Both the position numbers and the translations under genes were made by a program. DNA of 38,852 nucleotides, taken from NCBI RefSeq assembly GCF_007713735.2, contig NZ_VMNW02000085.1:1-38852 (forward strand), written 5' to 3'. Shown piece after piece: positions 1 through 7,627 of this stretch; the stretch's first letter is position 1, and every line of letters starts with the position of its first letter. The DNA is from Amycolatopsis acidicola. Lineage in GTDB: Bacteria > Actinomycetota > Actinomycetes > Mycobacteriales > Pseudonocardiaceae. Under the pieces are notes generated by a model. The model saw only the letters and a list, made by a program, of their open reading frames with translations. It was not told the origin of the DNA and did not search any database.

Positions 1-550
1 GGCGAAGCGAGCCGCGCGGGCGGGGCGAGCGGGGCGGACGGGTCGTGCGAAGGCGCGCCACGCGAGCCGCGCGGGCGAGGCGAGCGAGGCAGGCGAAGTG
101 GGCAGCGCGGGCCGCGCAGGCAGCGGGGCAGCATGGGCGAAGCGGCGACGCAGGCGAAATGGGCGCGGTGGACAGGGCGGGCCACCCGGGCAGCACGCGC
201 CACGCAGGCACCGCGGACCGCGCGGCACCGCGAGTAGCGGGAGGAGCACGAGCAGCGCGAGGCACCGCGAACAGCAGGGGCGCCGTGGGCAGCGCGGGCC
301 ACGCGGGCGAGGCAGGCATCCCGTGCGAAGCGGCGGAAGCGCACGACGCGAGCGACGTGGCGGCTGGCGGCGAAGCGAGCGGCACACACCCGACGGGCGG
401 AGCACGCGGAGCGAGCCAGACAGCCGGGGCAACCCAATCGGATCAGGCGACGACGGCCAAGGACGCCGGTGCGGGACGGAGCCGCGCGGCCGACTCGACG
501 GAAACCTCCGAAGCGGCGGCACACCGAGCAAGGCGGCTTCGCGATGCGCA
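1..550. repeat. GC-rich degenerate short-repeat field, no convincing gene
   Basis: This 550-base stretch is built from variants of G-rich words such as GCGGGC, GGCAGC and GGCACC that recur about every 9 bases. A 16-base word beginning at 7 (GCGAGCCGCGCGGGCG) recurs at 62. Long open frames exist here on the plus strand, but they read as Arg/Ala/Gly/Pro low-complexity protein in several frames at once, have no domain, and run across a real gene on the other strand, so I do not call them. It continues the cleaner 9-base array at 551-604 and looks like a decayed minisatellite downstream of the sigma-factor gene. Confidence 0.6.
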
Positions 551-604
551 GGCCAGACCGGCCAGACCGGCGTGACTGGCCAGACCGACCAGACCTGCCT
601 GACC
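551..604. repeat. 9-base tandem repeat, six units
   Basis: Six consecutive 9-base units read GGCCAGACC (551, 560 and 578 exact) with variants at 569, 587 and 596. The array ends two bases before the stop codon of the sigma-factor gene on the minus strand, so it would be transcribed as the start of that gene's 3' untranslated region. Units further left, toward position 1, are increasingly degenerate. Confidence 0.85.
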
Positions 605-605
605 G

Positions 606-1115
606 TCACAGCATCGCGCGCAACCGGGTCAGCGCCCGGTGCTGCGCGACGCGCACCTCGGCCGGACTGACGGCCAGCACCAGTGCAGTGTCCTCAGTGG
701 ACAGTCCCGTGCCCACGCGCAGCACCATGATGTCGCGCTCCATCCGGGGCAGCGCGGGCAGCAACTCCGTCAGCTCGGTCCCGGCGGGCGGGTGCGCGGG
801 GCGGCGGTCCAGCTCGTCGACGGTGCGCGCCGCGATCTGGTGCAGCAGCCGCAGGAACGGCCCACCCGAGTACCCGGGCACGGCCACGAGCACGGCCCGC
901 CCCGCCTCCTGCGCCACCTCGTCGGCCGCCCGGTACGAATGGTCGCGCCGCCCCATCCTCGCGCGGCAGTACCGCACCAGCACCGGCCCCATCGCGTCGA
1001 CGAGCCGGGCGATCCGCGCCGGATCCCCGCCGGCGGCCTCCTGCGCCAGCCGGTCGAGGCCGGATTCCCCCGAGATCGCCACTGAGTCGGCCGAAGCGTC
1101 GCGCGTCACGGTCAC
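606..1115 (-). CDS. SigD/ShbA-like sigma-70 family factor
   Basis: A 169-residue sigma factor that would direct RNA polymerase to alternative promoters. Residues about 25-110 fit region 2: a motif like ADEVAQE is followed by VLVAVPGY and an IAARTVDELDRR helix, the layout of actinobacterial SigD/ShbA factors (DDVAQEV, LTALPRY, IAARKVADAHR). Residues about 117-169 fit the region 4 helix-turn-helix (LPRMERDIMVLRVGTGLSTE then VRVAQHRALTRLR). It is shorter than typical ShbA proteins and its core differs, so it is a diverged relative, not certainly the housekeeping orthologue. The start is GTG at 1115 and I see no clear ribosome binding site. No anti-sigma gene is adjacent. Confidence 0.8.
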   Translation of the reverse strand: MTVTRDASADSVAISGESGLDRLAQEAAGGDPARIARLVDAMGPVLVRYCRARMGRRDHSYRAADEVAQEAGRAVLVAVPGYSGGPFLRLLHQIAARTVDELDRRPAHPPAGTELTELLPALPRMERDIMVLRVGTGLSTEDTALVLAVSPAEVRVAQHRALTRLRAML

Positions 1116-1302
1116 GCGCCGACCATCGGATCAGGGTTCCCGCCACCCAGCCGCCGGCGGAACCCGGCATCGGTGCTCCCCAGACCGGCCCGGCACGGGG
1201 TGCCGGATTCGCATGCCGCCTCAGCCACCACAGATCACCTTCCGAACTCCTCCAGTCCTCCCAGGTCGAGGGTCGTCGCTGCACGGGTGTTCCAGTTAGG
1301 GC

Positions 1303-1316
1303 CTAAAGACCTTTAG
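1303..1316. promoter_or_regulatory. Palindromic candidate operator for the ArsR gene
   Basis: CTAAAG-AC-CTTTAG is a perfect 6-2-6 inverted repeat. It sits 7 bases upstream of a TTGACA element. A related word, TTTAGTT at 1312, recurs inverted as AACTAAA at 1349-1355 in the -10 region, so the promoter is bracketed by matching half-sites. ArsR/SmtB repressors commonly bind such palindromes over their own promoters; autoregulation here is inferred. Confidence 0.5.
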
Positions 1317-1323
1317 TTGCCGC

Positions 1324-1352
1324 TTGACACGCTGTGGCCCCGTCCGCAAACT
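1324..1352 (+). promoter_or_regulatory. Candidate promoter of the ArsR gene
   Basis: A perfect TTGACA hexamer at 1324-1329 is followed after 17 bases by CAAACT at 1347-1352, a weak -10 match. The candidate start codon at 1389 lies about 37 bases beyond. The -35 element is convincing and the -10 is not. Confidence 0.45.
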
Positions 1353-1388
1353 AAACCGAACAGTTGAGCAACCGTGAGGTTGACCACA

Positions 1389-1676
1389 GTGCCGGACCCG
1401 CTCAGCAGAGCCTTCGCCGCGCTCGCCGACCCGACGAGGCGCGCGATCCTGGCGCGGCTCACCGCCGGCGAGGCCGGGGTGAACGAACTGGCCGAGCCGT
1501 TCGAGATCAGCGTCCAGGCGGTCTCCAAACACCTCAAAACACTGGAAGAAGCCGGGCTGATCAGCCGCGGCCGGGACGCGCAGTTCCGGCCGTGCCGGCT
1601 CGAGGACGGGGGCCTCGCCCCGGTCATCGAATGGCTGACGGCGCACCGCCGCGCCGCGCGGCGCCGGGCGGGCTGA
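1389..1676 (+). CDS. ArsR/SmtB-family winged-helix repressor, short form
   Basis: A 95-residue DNA-binding protein. Residues 4-22 (LSRAFAALADPTRRAILARL) and the recognition-helix region 41-60 (VQAVSKHLKTLEEAGLISR) are the hallmark of the metal-independent ArsR branch that includes SdpR-type autorepressors and regulators of SRPBCC genes. I chose GTG at 1389 because GAGG lies 9 bases upstream; TTG at 1380 and GTG at 1374 would add three or five residues. The family usually continues about 15 residues with a last helix, but this one ends in an Arg/Ala-rich tail (RRAARRRAG). The usual SRPBCC partner gene is absent. Palindromes in its promoter suggest self-repression. Confidence 0.85.
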   Translation: MPDPLSRAFAALADPTRRAILARLTAGEAGVNELAEPFEISVQAVSKHLKTLEEAGLISRGRDAQFRPCRLEDGGLAPVIEWLTAHRRAARRRAG

Positions 1677-1871
1677 CTTCGCGCCACGGATACGGAAACC
1701 GGCCCGGCCCGATGGTACGAACGGATGGCGTTCCCCGCGCGAAGGTGCCAGATCCCCCGGAATGTCAGCGATTCGTGAGACTCCACTGTGGACTGTTCCC
1801 GGTTTTTTCGCCCTTCCGGTGAATTGTCAGCCGAGCGGCGCGGCCCGTAACCTCTACCGAGGGTGATGGAT

Positions 1872-2507
1872 ATGACACGACAGGTAGTGCACGACCTCCT
1901 GCCGGCCCTGCTCCGGCGCGCCGTCCGGGTGGTCCCGGCAGCTGAAATGGACGGCGTCCCGCTTCCCGAGCATCCGGGGCTGGCACGGCTCGCCGAGGGC
2001 GGCCTGCTGCACCGGCTCGCTCCGGGCTACTACGCGATGGTGCCGAGCGACGCGGTGGGCACGGCGTGGCTCCCCGAGCTGGAGGCAGCCTGCTGGGGCA
2101 TCGCCGCGGCCGATGACGGGCCGCGATCCGTTGCCCTGATGGGACTTTCCGCCGCGCAGGCGCACGGCGCCTTCGAGGAGGAGCTGGGCGTCGGCGTCGT
2201 GGCCACCACGCGCAACCGGCCCACGCTCCGGTTCACCGACAGAGAGGCCACGGTCTCCTTCGTCCGCCGCGACCCGCGCCGCCTGAAGATCGAGCGGTAC
2301 TCGGGCTCGCTGGGCAACGGCTGGGTGACCACAGTGGAACAGACGCTGCTGGACCTGGCGGCGTACCCGCAGCTGGGCGGCAGGCCGGACGTCGCGCAGG
2401 ACGGCATCACGGCGCTCATCGACAAGGCCGATCCGCACGTGCTCCACAGCCTCGCGAGCGCGCAGCGCAGGCTCGGCGCGCTGGACAGGATCCTGCAGCA
2501 CGTGTGA
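1872..2507 (+). CDS. AbiEi-like antitoxin/transcriptional regulator, orphan
   Basis: A 211-residue protein resembling the type IV antitoxin AbiEi: an N-terminal winged helix (residues about 20-65, ending LAEGGLLHRLAPGYYAMVPSD), then the AbiEi C-terminal domain with the typical WVTTVEQTLLDLAAYP segment (about residues 152-167). AbiEi proteins repress their own operon and neutralise the nucleotidyltransferase AbiEii, but no AbiEii-like gene lies on either side, so this is an orphan regulator or a remnant. The start ATG at 1872 is preferred because GAGGG at 1859-1863 lies 8 bases upstream; GTG 1863 and ATG 1866 are too close to it. It is followed by a shared terminator and the convergent hmgA gene. 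Confidence 0.75.
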   Translation: MTRQVVHDLLPALLRRAVRVVPAAEMDGVPLPEHPGLARLAEGGLLHRLAPGYYAMVPSDAVGTAWLPELEAACWGIAAADDGPRSVALMGLSAAQAHGAFEEELGVGVVATTRNRPTLRFTDREATVSFVRRDPRRLKIERYSGSLGNGWVTTVEQTLLDLAAYPQLGGRPDVAQDGITALIDKADPHVLHSLASAQRRLGALDRILQHV

Positions 2508-2519
2508 GCACACTCCGAA

Positions 2520-2546
2520 GAGCCGGGCACCCGAACTGCCCGGCTC
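2520..2546. terminator. Bidirectional hairpin terminator
   Basis: A perfect 10-bp stem, GAGCCGGGCA / TGCCCGGCTC, with a 7-base loop lies between the convergent AbiEi-like gene and hmgA. There is no T-tract, as is common for actinobacterial terminators. Confidence 0.75.
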
Positions 2547-2581
2547 AGTGGTGATGGCGCATGCCTTGTCCCGCACGGGAA

Positions 2582-3898
2582 TCATCCGGTGAAGTTACGC
2601 CGGACGCCCTGCCACACGGAGTCGTAGTCGGGCTGCAGATGCGCCGCCTCGCGGGCCGCTTCGGTCGTCACCACGGGCCAGCGGGTCTCGAACATGAACG
2701 CCAGGGTGTCGTCGATCTTCTGCGGTTTCAGCTCCGCCGTGCTCGCCTTCTCGAAGGTCTCCGCGTCCGGCCCGTGCGCCGACCACATGTTGTGCAGACT
2801 CGCGCCGCCGGGCACGAAACCCTCGGCCTTCGCGTCGTAGACCCCTTTCACCAGGCCCATGAACTCGCTCATCACGTTGCGGTGGTAGTACGGCGGGCGG
2901 AACGTGTCCTCGCCGACGAGCCAGCGCGGGGCGAACACCACGAAGTCCGCGTTCGCCTGGCCCGGCGTGTCCGTCGGCGAAGTCAGCACCGTGTAGAGGG
3001 ACGGGTCCGGGTGGTCGTAGCTGACCGTGCCGAGCACGTTGAACCTTGCGGTGTCGTACTTGTACGCGGCGTGGTTCCCGTGCCACGCAACGACATCCAG
3101 CGGCGAATGGTCGTAGTCCGCTGCCCACAGCCTGCCGCCGAACTTCTGCACCACCTGCACGGTTTCCTCGCGGTCCTCGTACGCCGCCACGGGGTACAGG
3201 AAGTCGCGCGGGTTGGCGAGGCCGTTCGCGCCGATCGGGCCCAGCTCCGGCAGGGTGAACGGGCGCCCGTAGTTTTCGCAGACATAGCCGCGTGCCCGGC
3301 CGTCCGGCAGCTCCACCCGGAAGCGCACCGCGCGGCCGATCACCGCGATCTCCCCCGGCTCCACGAACAACTTCCCGTACTCGGTGTGCAGCAGCAGGCT
3401 GCCGAGCTCGGGCACGATCAGCAGCTCGCCGTCGGCATCGGCGAAGTACCGGTCGGTCATCGAGGTGGTAGCCGTGTACCAGTGGATCGCGATCCCGTTG
3501 CGCTGCAGCACATCGCCGTTGGCGCCGATCGTGGACAGCCCGTCGACGAAATCCGCGGGCCGCTCCGGCAGCGGCGGGGCGTTCCAGCGCCTCCGGTTCG
3601 GGTCCGCCACTCCCCCGGGCACCGGGGCGCTGAGCAGCCGCGGCGCGTCGATCGGCCGGAACCGCGGATGCGCCGCGGACGGCCGGATCCGGTACACCCA
3701 GCTGCGCCTGTTCTGCGCCCGCGGCTCGGTGAACGCCGTGGCGCTGTGCTGTTCCGCGTACAACCCGAGCGGCGCTCGCTGCGGCGAATTCCGCCCGGAC
3801 GGCAACGCGCCCGGCACGGCCTCACTGTGGTGCTCGTTGCCGAACCCCGCGGCGTACTCCAGTTCCGTCCGCGCCCGCGGCTCGTCCGTGGTCGTCAT
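2582..3898 (-). CDS. hmgA: Homogentisate 1,2-dioxygenase
   Basis: A 438-residue enzyme that opens the ring of homogentisate to maleylacetoacetate with Fe(II) and O2, the central step of tyrosine and phenylalanine breakdown. The whole-length family match is clear (YAAGFGNEHHSEA near the N terminus; YYHRNVMSEFMGL; SLHNMWSAHGPD). His339, Glu345 and His375 have exactly the spacing of the human iron ligands H335, E341 and H371, and His296 and His369 match the human active-site H292 and H365. The start ATG at 3898 follows a G-rich stretch, and the open frame upstream has no family match. The other pathway genes (fumarylacetoacetase, hppD) are not in the window. It is divergent from the carboxylesterase, with 82 bases between the starts. 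Confidence 0.97.
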   Translation of the reverse strand: MTTTDEPRARTELEYAAGFGNEHHSEAVPGALPSGRNSPQRAPLGLYAEQHSATAFTEPRAQNRRSWVYRIRPSAAHPRFRPIDAPRLLSAPVPGGVADPNRRRWNAPPLPERPADFVDGLSTIGANGDVLQRNGIAIHWYTATTSMTDRYFADADGELLIVPELGSLLLHTEYGKLFVEPGEIAVIGRAVRFRVELPDGRARGYVCENYGRPFTLPELGPIGANGLANPRDFLYPVAAYEDREETVQVVQKFGGRLWAADYDHSPLDVVAWHGNHAAYKYDTARFNVLGTVSYDHPDPSLYTVLTSPTDTPGQANADFVVFAPRWLVGEDTFRPPYYHRNVMSEFMGLVKGVYDAKAEGFVPGGASLHNMWSAHGPDAETFEKASTAELKPQKIDDTLAFMFETRWPVVTTEAAREAAHLQPDYDSVWQGVRRNFTG

Positions 3899-3980
3899 CC
3901 CGGCGCACCCCCACCCTCGATCGGACTCCGGGCCCAGCGTCGTCCGGACGCCGCCCGCCGTCAACCGAAGGGGCACTAGA

Positions 3981-5351
3981 GTGGGAAACGTGGTGACGAT
4001 CAGCGGTGGGCGGCTTCGGGGTGAGACGGGCGAGGACGGCCTGACCGCCTACCGCGGCATCCCGTACGCGCAGGCTGCCCGGTTCGCGCCGCCCGGCCCC
4101 GCGCCTTCCTGGACGGGTGTCCGGGACGCGACCCGACACGGGCCGATGAGCCCGCAGCCGCCCTTCCGCCCCGGCTCGGTCACCGGCGAACCGCCGCCCG
4201 CTCCCCAGGACGAGGACTGCCTGAACCTCACCGTGCTCACCCCCGGCACCGAGGGCCCGAAAAAGCCGGTGCTGGTGTGGATCCACGGCGGCGCGTACGT
4301 CACCGGCTCGGCCTCGCTGGAGTTCTACCAGGGGCGGCGGCTGGCGGCCGAGGGAGACGTGGTCTTCGTCGGCATCAACTACCGGCTCGGCGCGCTGGGT
4401 TACCTGAAGCTGGACGGGGTTTCGCCGGGCAACCTCGGGCTGCTCGACCAGATCGCCGCGCTGCGCTGGGTGCGCGAGAACATCGCGGCCTTCGGCGGCG
4501 ACCCCGGCGCGGTCACCGTGCTCGGGCAGTCCGCGGGGGCGCATTCGATCGCGTGCCTGATGGCGGTGCCCGAGACCAGGGGCCTGTTCCACCGCGCGAT
4601 CGTGCAAAGCGCCCCGCTGGGCCTGAAAATCGCCGGGCAGCGCGCTTCGGACCGCATCGCCCGTTTCTTCACCGCCGCGCTCCGGAAAGACCCTCGTACC
4701 GCGACGGTCGACGAGATCCTTGCCGCGCAAGGAAAAGCGATCGCCCGTGCGTCCGGCCCCGGCGGAATCTATTCGGTACCACCGTTCTGCCCTGCCGCGG
4801 AAACCGATCCGCTGCCCAGTGCCGCGCGGTGGCTGGACGACGCCGCGAGTCGCGCGCGCGAGGTGGACGTGCTGATCGGCACCACGCGGGACGAGATGAA
4901 CACCTACCTCAACAACCGGCCGGAGCTCGCGCCGCTGGAGGCGATCGGCCCGGTACGCAAGGGTTTCGACGCCGTCAAGACCGGGATCACGAAGTTCGTC
5001 TTCGAGACGCCTTCTCGCCGGTTCGCGGACAAACTCGCGACGGCGGGCGGGAAAGTGTTCGGCTACCGGTTCGACTGGTCCGCGCCGGAGTCGGGGTTCG
5101 GCGCCTGCCACTGCATAGAACTCCCTTTCCTGCTGGGCGATCGCGCGTCGTGGGCGCCGGCGCCGATGCTGGCCGGCACCGATTGGGACGAGCTGGCCGA
5201 ACTCGGGCACCGGCTGCGCGGCGCGTGGCTTTCCTTCGCCCGCACGGGTTTCCCGGGCTGGGAAGCGCATTCCGCCGGAGCGCCCCTGGGTTTCCGCTGG
5301 CGGGACAGTGGTCCGAACCAACGAGTTTCGCCCGCGGCCGGACGGCGGTAG
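3981..5351 (+). CDS. Type-B carboxylesterase
   Basis: A 456-residue alpha/beta hydrolase of the carboxylesterase/para-nitrobenzyl esterase family, expected to cleave carboxylic esters. Visible features are EDCLNLTV (78-85), the oxyanion-hole HGGAY (102-106), the nucleophile elbow GQSAG (Ser184), Glu305 in TTRDE and His377 in GACHCIE, so the triad is complete. There is no signal peptide, so it is probably cytoplasmic. The start GTG at 3981 has GAAGGGG 7 bases upstream; GTG at 3990 or 3993 is possible. The natural substrate cannot be read from sequence, and I see no firm link to the divergent hmgA gene. Confidence 0.92.
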   Translation: MGNVVTISGGRLRGETGEDGLTAYRGIPYAQAARFAPPGPAPSWTGVRDATRHGPMSPQPPFRPGSVTGEPPPAPQDEDCLNLTVLTPGTEGPKKPVLVWIHGGAYVTGSASLEFYQGRRLAAEGDVVFVGINYRLGALGYLKLDGVSPGNLGLLDQIAALRWVRENIAAFGGDPGAVTVLGQSAGAHSIACLMAVPETRGLFHRAIVQSAPLGLKIAGQRASDRIARFFTAALRKDPRTATVDEILAAQGKAIARASGPGGIYSVPPFCPAAETDPLPSAARWLDDAASRAREVDVLIGTTRDEMNTYLNNRPELAPLEAIGPVRKGFDAVKTGITKFVFETPSRRFADKLATAGGKVFGYRFDWSAPESGFGACHCIELPFLLGDRASWAPAPMLAGTDWDELAELGHRLRGAWLSFARTGFPGWEAHSAGAPLGFRWRDSGPNQRVSPAAGRR

Positions 5352-5395
5352 GGTGAGCGGCACTCCGCCGCCGATCACCGCAGGGGAAGTGCCAG

Positions 5396-6493
5396 ATGGG
5401 CAATCTCGGCCGCTGGGCCCGCGTCGCCGTCGCCATCGCGCTCGGCGCCACGTTCGCCCTGACCGGAACCTCGCACGCGGCGGCTTCGCTGACGCCGCGC
5501 CAGCTCGCCGGGCAGCGCGTCATCTACTCCTACCCCGGGCTGACCCCGCCGCAGAGCCTGCTCGACCGCATCAAGGCCGGCGAGGCCGCCGGGGTGATCT
5601 TCTTCGGCGAGAACATCCAGAGCACCCAGCAGATCGCGGGCGTAATCGCGCAGCTCAACGCCGCGAACGCGGAGAGCCCGGTGAAACAGCCCCTGCTGCT
5701 GATGACCGACCAGGAGGGCGGGAAGGTCCGGCGGCTGCCGGGCGAGCCCACCTTGTCGGAGAAGCAGATCGGCCAGTCGGCGGACCCGGTGGCCGCGGCG
5801 GCGCAGGCGGGCACCGGCGCGGCGCGGAACCTCGAAAGCGCCGGGATGAACGTCAACCTGGCCCCGGTGCTCGACGTGTACCGGGAGGCAGGCGACTTCG
5901 ACGACCAGTACGGCCGCTCCTACAGCAAGGACCCGGCCGTGGCCGGCGAGCTCGGCAAGGCGTTCATCACCGCGCAGCAGCAGGCCGGGGTCGCGGCCGC
6001 CGCGAAGCACTTCCCCGGCCTCGGATCCGCGGCGAAGGACCAGAACACCGACGAAACACCGGTGACGCTGAACGCGCCGCTGCAGGAACTCCGGGACGTC
6101 GACGAGGCGCCGTATCCGACGGCGATGTCGGCCGGGGTCAAGCTGGTCATGGTGTCGTGGGCGACGTACCCGGCGCTGGATTCCGCCCACCCCGCGGGGC
6201 TTTCCTCGCAGGTGGTGCGCCAGGAACTGCGCGCCCGCCTGGGTTTCCAGGGCGTGACGGTGACCGACGCGCTCGAAGCCGGTTCGCTGCAGGCCTACGG
6301 CGGCACCGGTCAGCGCGCCGTCGCCGCCGCGGCGGCGGGGATGGACCTGATCCTGTGCTCGGCGCGCGACGCCGCCCAGGGTGACGACGCGGCCGACGCG
6401 ATGGTGAACGCCCTTCAGGCGGGGCAGCTGGATCAGGCCGACTTCACCGCGGCCGCCGACAGGGTCAGCGCCCTGCGCGGCAGCCTCGGCTGA
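5396..6493 (+). CDS. Secreted glycoside hydrolase family 3 (NagZ/LpqI-like) protein
   Basis: A 365-residue exported protein with a signal peptide (about residues 1-28, cleaved near SHAAA) and one GH3 N-terminal barrel. The family removes N-acetylglucosamine from muropeptides or chitin fragments. TDQEGGKVRRLPG (about 104-116) and KHFPGLG (204-210) are typical, and Asp291 in VTVTDALEAG is the expected nucleophile. NagZ enzymes normally carry an Asp-Ser-His motif after KHFPGHG whose His serves in acid/base catalysis; here the loop is KDQNTDE (214-220), with no His. It therefore either uses another acid/base, as other GH3 branches do, or acts differently. ATG at 5396 has a GGGGAAG Shine-Dalgarno. 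Confidence 0.85.
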   Translation: MGNLGRWARVAVAIALGATFALTGTSHAAASLTPRQLAGQRVIYSYPGLTPPQSLLDRIKAGEAAGVIFFGENIQSTQQIAGVIAQLNAANAESPVKQPLLLMTDQEGGKVRRLPGEPTLSEKQIGQSADPVAAAAQAGTGAARNLESAGMNVNLAPVLDVYREAGDFDDQYGRSYSKDPAVAGELGKAFITAQQQAGVAAAAKHFPGLGSAAKDQNTDETPVTLNAPLQELRDVDEAPYPTAMSAGVKLVMVSWATYPALDSAHPAGLSSQVVRQELRARLGFQGVTVTDALEAGSLQAYGGTGQRAVAAAAAGMDLILCSARDAAQGDDAADAMVNALQAGQLDQADFTAAADRVSALRGSLG

Positions 6494-6614
6494 CACTCCG
6501 CGGTGCCGGCCCGGGCACGTCGCGGTTCCGCATCAGCCCGCCCCGGCCACGACCGCCCGGCACGACTGCCAGAGCACCCCGCCAATCCGCATCAGCCCGT
6601 TTCGCCGGGCCGGG
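6494..6614. repeat. Convergent intergenic spacer with a 14-base direct repeat
   Basis: TCCGCATCAGCCCG occurs at 6527-6540 and again at 6586-6599, 59 bases apart, between the convergent GH3 and PAC2 genes. A short GTGCC...GGCAC stem lies at about 6503-6518 and could contribute to termination. No gene is visible. Confidence 0.55.
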
Positions 6615-7517
6615 TCACTCGCCGTTCTGCTGCTCGGCGAGGAACCGCTCGAACTCGGCGCCCAGCTCCTCGGCGGTCGGCATCTCGGTCTCGTCCGCGA
6701 GCAGGTTCTTCTTGTCCATCGCCTCGACGAAGGTGTCGTACTGGCGTTCCAGCGCCCGCACCACTTCGGCCACTTCGTCCGACTCCGAAACCTGACGCTC
6801 GATCTCCTCGTCGGTGCGCCGCGCGGACTCGACGAGCCCTTCGTCCGGCACCGACAGCCCGGCGATGCGCGTGACCGAACCGAGCAGCGTCAGCCCCGCG
6901 GCCGGATACCTCGACTGCGCCAGGTAATGCGGCACGTGCGCGGCGAAACCGGCGGCGTCGTGCCCCGACTCCCCCAGCCGCAGCTCGACCAGCGCCGCCG
7001 CGCTGCCCGGCACCTGCAACTGATTCAGCACCGGCTGGTACTCCCCGATCAGCTCCGCGCGCGTGGCGTGCGCTGTCACGCCCAGGGGGCGCGTGTGCGG
7101 GGCGCCCATCGGAATCCCGTGGTAGTGCACCACCATCCGCAGCTCCCACCGCTCGACCAGGCTGCGCACCGCCGACGCGTAGCGCTCCCACTCGTGGTCC
7201 GGCTCCGGCCCGTCCAGCAGCAGGAACGGGATGCCCGCCTCGTCGTGGAACAGCCGGACCGCGAGCTCCGGCGCCTCGAACCCGGCCCAGTGGTCGGCCG
7301 CGAACGTCATGCTGGGGCGGCGCGCGCGGTAGTCGATGAGGCGGTCCACGTCGAACCGCGCCACCACGGTCGAATCCAGCCGTTCCCGCAGGTGCTCGCT
7401 GACCGCTTTGCCCGCCGTGCCGGCGTCCATGAACCCGTCCAGCTGGTGCAGCAGCACCGCCCCGCTCAGCTCGGGAAGCTCGGAGTCCACCTCGTAAAGC
7501 TCCTCCGGATCGAACAC
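6615..7517 (-). CDS. PAC2 family protein
   Basis: A 300-residue PAC2 (proteasome assembly chaperone 2 fold) protein of the actinobacterial type. Recognisable segments are MFDPEELYEVD at the start, VLLHQLDGFMDAGTAG (about 20-35), FLLLDGPEPDHEWERY and a Gly-rich alpha/beta core; the C-terminal 70 residues are acidic and helical. Its molecular role in actinobacteria is not well defined; a chaperone link to the proteasome is only by homology with eukaryotic PAC2. Start: AGGAGG lies 2 bases before GTG 7520 and 5 bases before GTG 7517, so 7517 is the better start and gives the family N terminus. Confidence 0.88.
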   Translation of the reverse strand: MFDPEELYEVDSELPELSGAVLLHQLDGFMDAGTAGKAVSEHLRERLDSTVVARFDVDRLIDYRARRPSMTFAADHWAGFEAPELAVRLFHDEAGIPFLLLDGPEPDHEWERYASAVRSLVERWELRMVVHYHGIPMGAPHTRPLGVTAHATRAELIGEYQPVLNQLQVPGSAAALVELRLGESGHDAAGFAAHVPHYLAQSRYPAAGLTLLGSVTRIAGLSVPDEGLVESARRTDEEIERQVSESDEVAEVVRALERQYDTFVEAMDKKNLLADETEMPTAEELGAEFERFLAEQQNGE

Positions 7518-7612
7518 CACAGCCTCCTGAGTCCTCGTCTGACAGTCCCTCTACGGCATGAACATACGGGGCTCACCGTTTCATCCCGCGAGCACGTCGG
7601 GAGAACCCGGGA

Positions 7613-7625
7613 GTCCTTAAAGGAC
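7613..7625. other. Short palindrome GTCCTT-A-AAGGAC
   Basis: A perfect 6-1-6 palindrome lies 2 bases beyond the stop codon of the methyltransferase gene, between it and the PAC2 gene. The one-base centre is too small for a stable hairpin loop without opening the stem, so it may be a protein site or a small dispersed repeat. Its function is unknown. Confidence 0.4.
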
Positions 7626-7627
7626 GG

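Noticed and set aside
45..670. Two long plus-strand open frames with collagen-like or Arg-rich protein
   Set aside because: Low-complexity, overlapping in different frames, produced by the 9-base repeat and high GC, and they run into the real sigma-factor gene on the other strand.
2561..3979. Long plus-strand frame opposite hmgA
   Set aside because: Typical high-GC antisense shadow of a full-length, unmistakable enzyme.
3899..3980. Regulatory site between hmgA and the carboxylesterase
   Set aside because: Only a weak TTGACG element without a convincing -10 or palindrome.
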